Positions 1-8,768 are shown, counted from the stretch's first letter. The stretch: DNA of 64,000 nt from Variovorax paradoxus (GCF_030815855.1 NZ_JAUSXG010000001.1:2046001-2110000); one strand, 5' to 3'. The notes: a model not told the origin generated them from the sequence alone. A program made the numbers and translations.

Positions 1-999
1 GCCGCCGTGACGCGCAGCGCCGACACTAGCCATAGAAGCCACGCCGGCACCAAGACGATTGCCTGCCAAGCGGCGGAACGAATCCCAGCGGCTACGCGGT
101 TCCCGCCGCAATCCGTCCAGCACGCCGCGACCGAATTCGTAGCTGGTGCGCTTGGCCCCGCCCATTGCCCACCGCGCCAGTCCGCTCGCGAGGCCGAATG
201 AACTGAGTGCGATGCCGCTCGCAAGCCCAGCCGCGATAGACATGATCTGGCGCATGACCAGCAGCACCAGCGAAGCACACAGCACCATGTTCAGTGCATC
301 CACAGTCACGATGGCTGCGCCGCGTGCGGCCGTCTGCGCGGCGTAAGAAGAAACGATCTGGAGCATGAGGCTCGCCACCAAAGAGGTTAGGACGGCGACC
401 AGTGCATAGTTGGCCAACTGGGCAATCCACGCCTCAAAAAATCGACGTGTGGCTTCGAAGAAAAGCAGACAGATGAAAACGGGCCCCAAGGCGAGGATCA
501 ATGCCAACGCGAGCCTGGACAAAACAAGCAGAAAGAGCGCGTAGACGGCCAAGCCTCCGATGATGAAGTAGACGATGGCTCCAGCCAAATAGAAGCCAAA
601 GTCGCCGTTCAATACACCGCCTTTGTTCCAAAGATTTGAAGCAACGGTCCCGCCTTTGTCCCATATCGCATCAATCACGGACACAGGGCTCGATGCACCT
701 GTGATCTCTGCCGCAAGTTGGACCGGTGCGTTGAAGAAAGTGTCCACGATGACTCCGTTGTAAAGCCAAAGTCTCAGACCTACGCCCAGTACGATCGCGA
801 TGAAGAAGATGCGCTTGACCCCCTCCCATATCGGTTCTTGAACTCTTCCGGTCAGGCTGAGGAATCCCCAAAGCATTACGTAGATCGTGGCGAGCGTTAC
901 CACTGCAGGCTCAATGACACCGGCCACAGTCGCCGTTTTGGCCGCGAGGTATTCGGTCAATTGCTCGTTGAGCCACGTCCAGAATTGCTGAAAGAACAT
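1..999 (-). CDS. virB6: VirB6/TrbL-family type IV secretion membrane protein (partial, runs off the left edge)
   Basis: The minus-strand frame is open from an ATG at 999 to base 1 (333 codons, no stop), so the C-terminus is missing. It starts MFFQQFWTWLNEQ and has several hydrophobic segments: one around residues 30-50, one near 65-80, a strong pair around 140-185, and more around 200-270. After these comes a basic Arg-rich tail. This is the layout of VirB6/TrbL, the polytopic inner-membrane component of the mating channel. It is the last visible gene of the leftward operon, 19 bp after the small membrane protein. Family assignment rests on topology and operon position. Confidence 0.85.
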   Translation of the reverse strand, partial: MFFQQFWTWLNEQLTEYLAAKTATVAGVIEPAVVTLATIYVMLWGFLSLTGRVQEPIWEGVKRIFFIAIVLGVGLRLWLYNGVIVDTFFNAPVQLAAEITGASSPVSVIDAIWDKGGTVASNLWNKGGVLNGDFGFYLAGAIVYFIIGGLAVYALFLLVLSRLALALILALGPVFICLLFFEATRRFFEAWIAQLANYALVAVLTSLVASLMLQIVSSYAAQTAARGAAIVTVDALNMVLCASLVLLVMRQIMSIAAGLASGIALSSFGLASGLARWAMGGAKRTSYEFGRGVLDGLRREPRSRWDSFRRLAGNRLGAGVASMASVGAARHGG

Positions 1000-1018
1000 T
1001 GCTCGCCTCGTCGAACTT

Positions 1019-1228
1019 TTATTTCCCGGAGCCACTAGGAGGCGGCATCGTCGGCTGAAATCGATTCTGGAAGTCCCCATGCTCGGCCCTTGATACTGCC
1101 GGCTCGGTTGTTTCGGACGCTCCGCTAGCGGGGGACGCGGCTGGAGTCGAGACCTGCCTCAGGAAGCGATAAACGCCTCCCACGGCAAGTACTGCAATCA
1201 CAACGATGACGATCGCTGATTTGGACAT
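1019..1228 (-). CDS. Small single-pass membrane protein between virB5 and virB6
   Basis: It is 69 residues long, with an N-terminal hydrophobic segment (about residues 4-22) followed by a short Ser/Pro/Ala-rich tail. There is no cysteine, so it is not a classical lipoprotein. The slot between the VirB5-like and VirB6-like genes is where RP4-type systems carry TrbK (entry exclusion, also about 69 residues) and where VirB systems carry VirB7 or Eex lipoproteins. The position suggests one of these roles, but the missing lipobox argues against a direct equivalence. It starts 6 bp after the virB5 stop and is clearly part of the operon. Confidence 0.6.
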   Translation of the reverse strand: MSKSAIVIVVIAVLAVGGVYRFLRQVSTPAASPASGASETTEPAVSRAEHGDFQNRFQPTMPPPSGSGK

Positions 1229-1234
1229 GACGAT

Positions 1235-1966
1235 TCACGAATTGGGAACAAACCGAGTGTTGAATCCGCCATGGCCTGAGATGACTTGCTCCCGAGTGCG
1301 CTGCTGCTGGGCCGCTTCCTCGGCTCTTGCAATCTGATAGAGACTCTGCAGTTTTGTCTGCTCATTGGTCAGCATGTTCTGCTCGGCCTGGATCCTTGCC
1401 TGCAGGTCCTGGATCGCCTTGGGGTCCTGTGCGGAAGCGATGCGACTGATCAGCAGTTGCAGCGCCGAGAAACGCTGGCTGGTGTTCTGGTATGCGCTTT
1501 GAGTCATCCCGTTGAGCAGTGCTGCCGACTGCCGCCCTTGCTCGACGATCAGCCGCAACTCCGGACTGAGCGCCTCCATCTGGGTTCCTGAGAGGATGCT
1601 GTTGGCATGCATGATCGATTGCACCCGGCTGGCTAGCCCCGCATAGCCGGCCGACGTGCCGTTGAGCGTGTTCATCAGCTCGCCATAGCTGGGCGGCAGG
1701 TAGTTGCGCGCGAGTTCCGAGGTGGGCAGCAACTGCTCCATGCCGCGACTTCCCGTCATCGCGTTGTGGGTCTGGGTCAGCTGGTCCTTCGATTCCTTCA
1801 GTTGGTCGTATTGCTTCTGCATCCCGGAGATCTGCTGCTGCCAGTACATGACCTGCTGAATCAGGTTGGCGACGGCCGTGACGTCGATCACCGGGATGCC
1901 GGCTTTCGCATGCAGCGGTGCGAGCGAAGCCGCCACGAGGAGGAGGGCAACAAGGAACTTACGCAT
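1235..1966 (-). CDS. virB5: VirB5/TrbJ-like minor pilus protein
   Basis: It has 243 residues. The start at 1966 is supported by an AGGAGA ribosome site directly upstream and by a clean signal peptide (MRKFLVALLLVAASLAPLHAKA). The mature protein is largely helical and Gln-rich, with two coiled-coil stretches (about residues 40-65 and 180-225), as in VirB5/TrbJ proteins found at the T-pilus tip. It overlaps the 3' end of virB4 by 8 bp, so translation is probably coupled. A longer upstream extension of the frame lies inside virB4 and was discarded. Confidence 0.8.
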   Translation of the reverse strand: MRKFLVALLLVAASLAPLHAKAGIPVIDVTAVANLIQQVMYWQQQISGMQKQYDQLKESKDQLTQTHNAMTGSRGMEQLLPTSELARNYLPPSYGELMNTLNGTSAGYAGLASRVQSIMHANSILSGTQMEALSPELRLIVEQGRQSAALLNGMTQSAYQNTSQRFSALQLLISRIASAQDPKAIQDLQARIQAEQNMLTNEQTKLQSLYQIARAEEAAQQQRTREQVISGHGGFNTRFVPNS

Positions 1967-4466
1967 GGGAGTTCTCCTGGTGTAAGAGCGAACGGGGAGG
2001 GCGGTCGGCCAACGCCTTGCGGAAGGGCGCAAGCCATTTGTCGGGATCCGGTCCGAAGGTCGCGATGCACTCGCGCATGAGGCGGACATTGCTCGTGCGC
2101 CCAGAGATGACGTGCAAGGCGTCATCGAAGCCGTGGAGATCGAGCTGTGCGACCACGCTGACATGGTTCTGCTTGATGAGAAATTGCCGAGAGCCAGGCT
2201 CGAGTTCCTGCTTGATGAGCGCGAACTCCCTGTCAGTCAGGTTGAAGCCCTGGGTGTACTCGTCGTAGTCCGCCTCCGGATTGGGGAACAGGATCTTCGT
2301 GGGCGTCTGTTCCACGATCGCACGCGCAATGCTGGAATCGAGCACATGGCTGGTGCTCTGGGTGAAGGTGGCGATGTTCGCGTTCTTCTTGCGCCAGGTC
2401 TCCAGGCCGTTCTTGGCGAACTTCGCGAAGGCCGGGTCGCTCAGGAGCTTGGCGAATTCGTCCATCCAGCACACCAGCGGGCGGCCATCCACCATCCGGT
2501 TGACCAGATGAAAGAGGTACATGGTCAGCGGCGCACGCACGGCTTCGTTGTCGAGGAAGTCGGTCACGTCGAAGCCGACCAAGGCGTGCCGGGCCAGCAG
2601 CGGAGCCACGTCGTCGCGATCGTTGTCGAAGACCCAGGCATAGTCGCCGCGCTCCGAGGCGCACCATCTGCGAAGGCGCGCGTGCATCCCCTCGGGGTCC
2701 GTGATGTCGAGGAAGGCCACCAGACGGGACAGGCGCCTGAACGAGCGTTCGAGCTTCAGGGTGCCATGCAACGCCTGGTCGAGGTCGTCCTCCTGACGGA
2801 CGCTCAAGGTATCGGTCGGCGTTCGCATGACGAGGCGCCTGAGCCAGTGCCGCATGAACTCGACGTTGTCGGTGACCGCATCGTCGAGCTGCAGCGGATT
2901 GCAGCCGGTCGGCACGCCGTTCTTGAGCGGGAGGTACTGGCCGCCCAGCGCTCGCACGAGGATGTGCAGTCCTTCGTCCTTATCGAAGATGACCTGCGTG
3001 GCATCGAGGCGATTGCAGATCGCCACCATGCAGAAGCCCAGCAGCGTGGTCTTGCCGGTACCGACCGGCCCGACTCCGGTAATGTGTCCGACGTCGCGGC
3101 GACTGCCGCCGTCTGGGCTGCGCGGGTCGCACGCATGCAGCGAGAAGTAATAGGGCGAGCCGGCACGGGTCATGAACATGGCCAGCGCATCGCCCCAGTA
3201 GTTGCCCGTCGCCCGGCCGGTCGGGAAATTGTGGAAGGGCGACATCGCGGCGAAGTTGCGGCTGGTCACGGGCGCCTTGCGGCTGCGGTAGCCGAAGTTT
3301 CCCGGCAGCTGCGCCCAGAACGCCGCCTCCAGCGCGAGGTCCTCGCGCGCCACGACCATTCCCGTGTCGCCCAGCAGGTAGCGGGCGCGGGCCACGTTGT
3401 CGTTGAGCTGCTTGAGGCGGGGCCGGCCTTCGGCCTCGCCGACGCCGTCGTAGGTGTCGGCCAGCACATGCAGGCTGAAGTGGTGGTCGCCCATCACGAA
3501 GCGGTTGCTCATCAGGTCGTCCAGCGCGTCCTTGAGCTCCTCGGCCTGCGAGACGGCCAGGTCGCCGGCGGCTGCCATCCGGTGATGCTGGCGGCTCATC
3601 ATGTCGGTCGCCGTGCCCTTGGCCAGGAAGGTGAAGCTTTGCGTGAACACGAAGGGGAAGGGGGCGGTCAGCAGCGCGCTGAACATGCCCGGCGCTGTCG
3701 GCGTGGGGTACTCCTTGATGCCGAGGAATGCCCCGATCCGCGTCTGGGTGCCCGTGCGGTATTCCATGGCTTCGTTGCCGAAGAAAGGCCGGGTGGTGGC
3801 CAGGACCTCGTTGAGGGGTGAGCGAGGCAGCGGCATGCGCTGCCATTCCCCGTTGACCAGCAGGCCGTGGAATTCCATCAGGGAGGAGAACAGCACATCC
3901 TCTTCGTGCGGCCGATAGATGCCCAGTGCTTCGGGGTCGTAGCGCTCCAGAGCCGCGAGCAGCTCCTGGCGCAGCTTGCCGCAGGCATCGAGGGCATCGC
4001 GCAGTTCCGCCTGCGCACCCTCCGGGTCCGCGCGCCTGAAGAGCCGCAATGCGGCGTTGCCTATGCGGGTCGGCTGCGGCCGGAAGACGACCGACAGGTA
4101 CAGCTCGTTGACCATCAGCCGCTCGCCGGCCATCTTGCGGCGGTACCGCTGCTCGATCTCCTCGGCGAACCCGGGAACCGTCCGCCCGGCCGGATAGGCT
4201 GTCTCGCGACGCCGGACCACGTGGGTCCACAGGGCAAGGTTGGGCGAGGCGATGTTGCGCAGCAGGACATTGAGGCGCTCGTGCCAGCCGTTGATGTCAT
4301 CGTCGTCCGCGCTTTCGAAGCTCGTGCCGGCCAAGCGCAGCGTCTGCACATAGTCGCCCGCGCGCGTCCGGGCCACATGCTCGTCCACATGCGACGACAG
4401 CGGGATCATGGTTGCGGCGCCGGCTTCGCGGCGCAGCGTGTGCTCGGAGCGTGACAGCAGCTTCAT
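1959..4466 (-). CDS. virB4: VirB4-family type IV secretion ATPase
   Basis: It has 835 residues, the usual size for VirB4/TrbE. A Walker A motif, GPVGTGKTT, sits at about residues 466-474, and a Walker B-like CWMDEFAKLL occurs near 660. Further family motifs follow (TFTQST around 690). The N-terminal third is the CagE/TrbE/VirB domain. This ATPase sits at the cytoplasmic base of the channel and powers pilus assembly and DNA transfer. It lies between virB3 (12 bp upstream) and virB5 (8-bp overlap). Confidence 0.93.
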   Translation of the reverse strand: MKLLSRSEHTLRREAGAATMIPLSSHVDEHVARTRAGDYVQTLRLAGTSFESADDDDINGWHERLNVLLRNIASPNLALWTHVVRRRETAYPAGRTVPGFAEEIEQRYRRKMAGERLMVNELYLSVVFRPQPTRIGNAALRLFRRADPEGAQAELRDALDACGKLRQELLAALERYDPEALGIYRPHEEDVLFSSLMEFHGLLVNGEWQRMPLPRSPLNEVLATTRPFFGNEAMEYRTGTQTRIGAFLGIKEYPTPTAPGMFSALLTAPFPFVFTQSFTFLAKGTATDMMSRQHHRMAAAGDLAVSQAEELKDALDDLMSNRFVMGDHHFSLHVLADTYDGVGEAEGRPRLKQLNDNVARARYLLGDTGMVVAREDLALEAAFWAQLPGNFGYRSRKAPVTSRNFAAMSPFHNFPTGRATGNYWGDALAMFMTRAGSPYYFSLHACDPRSPDGGSRRDVGHITGVGPVGTGKTTLLGFCMVAICNRLDATQVIFDKDEGLHILVRALGGQYLPLKNGVPTGCNPLQLDDAVTDNVEFMRHWLRRLVMRTPTDTLSVRQEDDLDQALHGTLKLERSFRRLSRLVAFLDITDPEGMHARLRRWCASERGDYAWVFDNDRDDVAPLLARHALVGFDVTDFLDNEAVRAPLTMYLFHLVNRMVDGRPLVCWMDEFAKLLSDPAFAKFAKNGLETWRKKNANIATFTQSTSHVLDSSIARAIVEQTPTKILFPNPEADYDEYTQGFNLTDREFALIKQELEPGSRQFLIKQNHVSVVAQLDLHGFDDALHVISGRTSNVRLMRECIATFGPDPDKWLAPFRKALADRPPRSLLHQENSHA

Positions 4467-4478
4467 GGCGATGCCCTG

Positions 4479-4847
4479 TCAGACCACCGCCACGGGCCAA
4501 GTCCGCATGCGGCGGCGCCCCCGCCAGTTGGGCATGTCCAGCGCCAGGGGGCTGTACGAGTTCGCACGCCAGAACCGCAGGTTGCCGCCGAGCATGGCGG
4601 GCAGGCGCGTGCGGCCCCACAGCTGCAGCAGGTCGAAGAAGCGCGGCTCGTACAGGCAGACCAGGTAGAGGACCCCGTGGATCGGCACGAAGGCCAGCAG
4701 CCACGCGAGGCTCTTGGTCACGATGAATGACTCGGTCGTGACGACGATGTTGAACATCATGGCCGAGTAGGTGACGCCCCAGACCATCGACGGCCGTGTC
4801 ATGCCGACGAACAGAGGATCCGCAGCGATGCCCTGGTTGCGACTCAC
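4479..4847 (-). CDS. virB3: VirB3-like type IV secretion protein
   Basis: It has 122 residues. The N-terminal region contains DPLFVGMTRPSM, the conserved VirB3/TrbD signature preceding two transmembrane helices (about residues 22-40 and 45-65). The rest is a short basic cytoplasmic tail. VirB3 is an inner-membrane partner of VirB4 in pilus assembly. It lies between virB2 (13 bp upstream) and virB4, the canonical B2-B3-B4 order. Confidence 0.85.
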   Translation of the reverse strand: MSRNQGIAADPLFVGMTRPSMVWGVTYSAMMFNIVVTTESFIVTKSLAWLLAFVPIHGVLYLVCLYEPRFFDLLQLWGRTRLPAMLGGNLRFWRANSYSPLALDMPNWRGRRRMRTWPVAVV

Positions 4848-4860
4848 GGTTCGCTCTCCC

Positions 4861-5193
4861 TTACACCCCGAACAGACCCCGGATCCAGGAGACGATCTGG
4901 GGGCCGCCGAAGACCAGCACGGTGCCGATCACGACGGCGACCATCCACCACCAGCTCAGGCGGCCGAACCAAGCCATGGCGCCGGAGACCATCACGGCGA
5001 CCGCCGCCAGCGGCGTCAGGATGGCAACGAGTTGCTGCTGGGTCGCGTTGGCGCCTGTCGCGAACGGGCTTCCGGCCCAGACGATGTCGGCAGGTGCGGC
5101 CGCGAGCACGGCGATGAGCAGGCATCCGATCCATCGGGTTCGGACGCCAAATCGCGCTGGGGGCCGGATGTGGTGGATCGAGCATGCGGTCAT
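4861..5193 (-). CDS. virB2: VirB2/TrbC-like conjugative pilin
   Basis: It has 110 residues. A hydrophobic export signal (about residues 20-38, ending near IVWAGSPF) is followed by two further hydrophobic helices separated by a short loop (WFGRLSWWW). This is the prepilin topology of VirB2/TrbC. The ATG overlaps the stop of the preceding gene in an ATGA arrangement, so the two are translationally coupled. The product is expected to be the main T-pilus subunit. Confidence 0.85.
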   Translation of the reverse strand: MTACSIHHIRPPARFGVRTRWIGCLLIAVLAAAPADIVWAGSPFATGANATQQQLVAILTPLAAVAVMVSGAMAWFGRLSWWWMVAVVIGTVLVFGGPQIVSWIRGLFGV

Positions 5194-5756
5194 GGCGTGA
5201 CTCCAGTGGCCGAGGAAGATCCCGCGGGCACTTGCCCGGACGGGGGCGTGAGAGAAACCGAAGCCGACGGGTCAATGCGCCGGCTGCCGCCGTAGACGTC
5301 CCACCAGGGCGTCGGCGCCGCGCGCTTGCCGGCGGGGGCAGGGCCCTTGGTGGCCTGAGCGGCCATGGGCTTGACCGCCGCGGTCTGGGCGGAGGTACGC
5401 GAGGTGGACGCGATCTCTCGCTGGATGGCCGCGATATCGCCGAGCGTGCGAACGCGCTGCGCCTCGGCTTCGGTCGCTGCCTGCATATCGGACGCGGCGA
5501 GCCGCTCAGCCCTACGGCGCGCGAGATCCTCCAATTGCGCTTGCGACTTCCCGAGCTCTTCGCGAAGGATCGCGATGCGGTCGTGGTCGCGCGCCGCCTG
5601 CTGCTGGGGACCGACGACTTGGGATGTGCCGGGCTCTGCCTGTGCCCACAGGGCGCAGGCGTGCGTCGTCAAGCCAGCGACAACAAGCACGGGAGGCCAG
5701 GCCGCATATCGGCCTTTGTCGGTCGCGTGCCTGCGTTGAACATCGGGTGCTTGCAT
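5190..5756 (-). CDS. Exported coiled-coil protein heading the virB operon, function unknown
   Basis: It has 188 residues from the ATG at 5756. A TTG at 5765 adds three residues and has the better spaced GGAGG upstream, so it may be the real start. A hydrophobic stretch (about residues 18-35, ending CALWAQAEPG) looks like a signal peptide. Next comes a charged heptad-like coiled coil (about 45-105) with Arg, Glu, Gln and Ala, then a Pro/Ala/Ser-rich tail. It is the first gene of the operon and overlaps virB2 by 4 bp. I do not recognise the family; it has no lysozyme-like motif, so it is not an evident VirB1. Confidence 0.7.
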   Translation of the reverse strand: MQAPDVQRRHATDKGRYAAWPPVLVVAGLTTHACALWAQAEPGTSQVVGPQQQAARDHDRIAILREELGKSQAQLEDLARRRAERLAASDMQAATEAEAQRVRTLGDIAAIQREIASTSRTSAQTAAVKPMAAQATKGPAPAGKRAAPTPWWDVYGGSRRIDPSASVSLTPPSGQVPAGSSSATGVTP

Positions 5757-5793
5757 GTGGCGCAATGTCCACCTCCGCGCATGCGTGTGTCGA

Positions 5794-5809
5794 CTATTGT
5801 TTTTGACAG
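5794..5809. promoter_or_regulatory. Candidate lux-box-type site in the virB/parA divergent promoter region
   Basis: The 16-mer CTATTGTTTTTGACAG fits the loose CT-N12-AG pattern of LuxR-family sites. It shares 11 of 16 positions with the dyad upstream of luxI (both keep CTGTCA and ATAG at the ends on one strand). It lies 38 bp before the ATG of the first virB-operon gene and 185 bp before parA, and includes a TTGACA at 5803-5808. Its left half is a weaker match than its right half, so binding is inferred. Confidence 0.45.
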
Positions 5810-5994
5810 TGGCATCGCAAAGCGTGGGGCGGCGATATTCGCGAGCGACGCGGCACGGCGATCCATCACGGACCAACGAGGCAGGGCCGCCCTGCGCCGG
5901 GATGGCCCTGTCGCAGGTTTCGGCGGCAGCCGCGCAGCGTGCCATGTGGTGTAGAGGACCCGCATGGTTCGCGTCGAGGCCTGAGGAGCAAGTC

Positions 5995-6783
5995 ATGGGC
6001 AACGTGGTCATCTTCGGCAACCAGAAAGGTGGCGTCGGCAAGTCGACCCTGGCGGTGCTGTACGCATGCTGGCTGGCCGAGATGCGACGCCAGTCGGTGT
6101 GTCTGATCGATCTCGACGCGCAGGCGAACAGCTCGAAATCGCTGCGCAGGTCCTCGGCGATCGTCGAGGCGGTGGAACTTTTCGGTGGGGACATGGGCGC
6201 GATCGTCCCGGCCCGCGCGCAGACCATTGCCCTGGTACCGGGCAGCAAGAAGCTGGCCGACGTCGAACTCGCGAGGGCGGAAGTCGTGATTCCCACATTT
6301 CGCAGGAACGTGATTCGCCTGGCGCAGGAATTCGACGCAGTCGTGATCGATACGCCGCCAGCACTGGGCTTGCGCATGAGCGCGGCGCTGATCGCCGGTC
6401 ATGCCGTGGCCTGCCCGATCGAGCTGGAGGAGTACAGCATCGATGGCGTCGCCGACATGCTCAGAACCATCTTTGGCGTCAGACAGCGCTACAACCCGCA
6501 ACTGCGGCTGGCGGCCATCGTTTTGAACCGGTTCAATCCGCATTCGTTGCGGCAGAAGGCCGCGATGCAGGATCTGGCCTTGAACTTCCGGGAGTTCGTG
6601 ATACCGGCACGGATCTCGACCCGCTCGGCCATTCCCGAGGCGCTGGCCGCGGGCGTGCCGGTGTGGCGATTGCCCAAGAGCGCGGCCCGCGAGGCGAGCC
6701 TCGAGGTGATGCAGGTGTTCGAGTTGCTGCAGCAACGCATCGACGCCTCGAGCATGCCGGTGCCTGCGGACGAGCAGCCATGA
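5995..6783 (+). CDS. parA: ParA-family partition ATPase
   Basis: It has 262 residues. The start follows a GAGGAGC ribosome site; longer upstream versions cross the intergenic region and were rejected. The deviant Walker A motif KGGVGKST is at residues 11-18, Walker A' (IDLDAQANSS) near 37, and Walker B (VVIDTPP) near 115. These mark a ParA/MinD-type ATPase that moves ParB-bound DNA. Its stop overlaps the parB start (ATGA). In an integrated element it probably stabilises the excised circular form. Confidence 0.93.
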   Translation: MGNVVIFGNQKGGVGKSTLAVLYACWLAEMRRQSVCLIDLDAQANSSKSLRRSSAIVEAVELFGGDMGAIVPARAQTIALVPGSKKLADVELARAEVVIPTFRRNVIRLAQEFDAVVIDTPPALGLRMSAALIAGHAVACPIELEEYSIDGVADMLRTIFGVRQRYNPQLRLAAIVLNRFNPHSLRQKAAMQDLALNFREFVIPARISTRSAIPEALAAGVPVWRLPKSAAREASLEVMQVFELLQQRIDASSMPVPADEQP

Positions 6784-7679
6784 ATGCGCCCGACGGGCTG
6801 GACCTGAGTGCGCTGTCGCAGTTCAGGGCGGCTGATCTGCTCACGGGCGAAGCGGCCTCTGCGGGCCTGGGCACACCGATGCAGGTGGCGCTCGACCGCA
6901 TCGACTTCGACCCTCGCCAGCCCCGCCGTCGCATCCGTAGCGAACGCATCGAGGAACTTGCCGCATCGATCCAAGAGCATGGCGTGCTGGAGCCGGTATC
7001 GTTGCGACGCCATCCCGAACATGCGGACCGATACATCGTCAACCGCGGCGAACGCAGGGTGCGCGCCGCGCGCCAGGCAGGGCTCGCCACAGTCCCGGCA
7101 TTCGTGGACGAGCGGGTCGACCCGTTCGCCCAGGCCGCGGAGAACCTGCACCGCGAGGACATGTCGCCATTTGATCTGACTTCCTTCATCGCCGACCGGG
7201 AAAAGGAGGGCCATTCGCGCGCCGAGATCGCGCGCCGCCTGGGCAAACCGCGTTCCTTCATCACCGAGGCCGCTCGGCTCAGCGACGCACCGCCGCAATT
7301 GCGGCAGGCGGTGGAGGACGGGCGGGTCGGCGGGGACGTGCGATTGCTCTACGAGCTGGTGGCCATCGCGAAAGATCGCCCGCATGAACTTGAGGAACTG
7401 CTGGCGCGGGGCGAGCCGATCGGACGTGCGCAGGCAAGACATCGCCCGCCGCCGTCCCAGTCCCTCCGCGGCTCGATGCCAGCGGCGCCCGGGAGCGGCC
7501 TTGCCAAGGTCATCAGCGCCGGCCGCACGGTGCTTGTGGTGGAGCACGGCGGACGGCGCGGATCGCTGCGCGTCAAGGCGAAGGACGGCGACGTCGGAGA
7601 GGTCCGCTTCGGCGACGGCACGCGTGCCTTGCTGCCGCTGGCGGACTTGCGGCTGGTGTGCTGGGCCACAGAAGATTAG
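6780..7679 (+). CDS. parB: ParB/KorB-family partition protein
   Basis: It has 299 residues, starting at the ATG that overlaps the parA stop. The N-terminal ParB domain contains GERRVRAARQAGL (about residues 83-95), the CTP-binding motif, and ENLHREDMSPFDL (about 120-132). A helix-turn-helix follows (SRAEIARRLGKPRSFI, about 150-165). The C-terminal 80 residues resemble a KorB-type SH3-like domain. Proteins of this group bind parS-like palindromes for segregation and may also repress element promoters. Confidence 0.92.
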   Translation: MNAPDGLDLSALSQFRAADLLTGEAASAGLGTPMQVALDRIDFDPRQPRRRIRSERIEELAASIQEHGVLEPVSLRRHPEHADRYIVNRGERRVRAARQAGLATVPAFVDERVDPFAQAAENLHREDMSPFDLTSFIADREKEGHSRAEIARRLGKPRSFITEAARLSDAPPQLRQAVEDGRVGGDVRLLYELVAIAKDRPHELEELLARGEPIGRAQARHRPPPSQSLRGSMPAAPGSGLAKVISAGRTVLVVEHGGRRGSLRVKAKDGDVGEVRFGDGTRALLPLADLRLVCWATED

Positions 7680-7787
7680 GGGTGCGGCGGCCGTCGGTTG
7701 ACGAGTTTTGGCGCCTGACGTGCGCGCGTCGTGGCGGGCGGTCCGGCGACGGGCAGTCGCTGTTGCGCCGGGAAAGGCCTACGCCTG

Positions 7788-8768
7788 CTAGGCCGCGCCT
7801 GCACTTTTCATCGTGGCGAGCCGCCGCCGGTATTCGCGCGGCGTCATCTGCAGGTCGCGAACGAAGGCTCTGCGCATCACCTCCTGGGACCCGTAGCCGC
7901 ATTGCCCAGCGATGGTCTTGAGGGGAAGTGGGCTTGTCTCGAGCAGGCGGCGGGCGGCGTCGAGGCGCATCTGCTGTACGCCACGCCCGGGCGACAGACC
8001 CGTCGCGCGTTCGTAGAAGCGTGCGAAGGAGCGTGCGGACATGTGGACCTCCTGCGCCAATCGGGCGACGCTGAGGTTCTCCTGCAGATGCGCCGCGATC
8101 CACTGATGCAGCGTGCCGATGCGCGCATCGATCGCGGGCGGCTCGGTTGACATCCGGCGACGGCGTGGCATGCCGTAGCGACGGCGGCGTGGTCCGGCAA
8201 GGCGCGTGGCGAGCATGTCCGCAAATGCAGCACCTCGGTCCTCCGTGATCCACGACAGCGCCAGGTCTTCCCCCTGGCCCGGTTCGATGACCCGCCAGCC
8301 ATGCGCTTTGGTGCAAGCCGCGGACAGGTCTGCGCCCTGCCCACGGCGCGGCGCCGGCGGTGCGGCGCGGCCTTGTCGCCGCACGGCGTGGACGTCTGGC
8401 GTACGCGGCAGCAAAGCTCGGGCACCCAGGACGGCGCAGCGGCTCAGCTGCCTCCGGTTCCAGGAGAGCCATTCGCGCAAACGCCGCCCGCCCGCCGGTC
8501 CAGCCGAGCCCGGATCGGGCTCGCCACTGATGAAGAGCGTGCTCGCCCGACCGACGAGCCGGTGCGGCAATGCACGCGTCGAGAGTGCCACACCACTTGA
8601 ACTCAGGGCCTGGCCGCCCGTCGCCGAGGCCAATCGAACGTCGTAGCCGGCGAGCTTGCCGCGCGCCCTGCGCAAGGCGGCATTGGCGGCCTTGAAGACC
8701 GCGAGCATGCGGATGATGTCGAGAAGAAGGAATCCGGGAAGTAGCAGGAACCAGACCTTGTGCATCAT
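7788..8768 (-). CDS. AraC/GlxA-family transcriptional regulator with a degraded N-terminal domain
   Basis: It has 326 residues. The C-terminal 110 residues carry a typical AraC double helix-turn-helix (ARLAQEVHMSARSFARFYER and the second at TIAGQCGYGSQEVMRRAF). The N-terminus (WFLLLPGFLLLDIIRM) looks like the start of a DJ-1/PfpI-type GlxA sensor domain. The middle (about residues 110-165) is an Arg/Pro/Ala-rich stretch that does not resemble the family, so the sensor domain may be decayed. It diverges from luxR. Its target is unknown. Confidence 0.75.
   Translation of the reverse strand: MMHKVWFLLLPGFLLLDIIRMLAVFKAANAALRRARGKLAGYDVRLASATGGQALSSSGVALSTRALPHRLVGRASTLFISGEPDPGSAGPAGGRRLREWLSWNRRQLSRCAVLGARALLPRTPDVHAVRRQGRAAPPAPRRGQGADLSAACTKAHGWRVIEPGQGEDLALSWITEDRGAAFADMLATRLAGPRRRRYGMPRRRRMSTEPPAIDARIGTLHQWIAAHLQENLSVARLAQEVHMSARSFARFYERATGLSPGRGVQQMRLDAARRLLETSPLPLKTIAGQCGYGSQEVMRRAFVRDLQMTPREYRRRLATMKSAGAA

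Noticed and set aside
2112..3821. 569-codon open frame on the plus strand opposite virB4
   Set aside because: It is an antisense shadow of a well-supported ATPase gene; high GC at third positions leaves opposite frames open. The product has no family motif.
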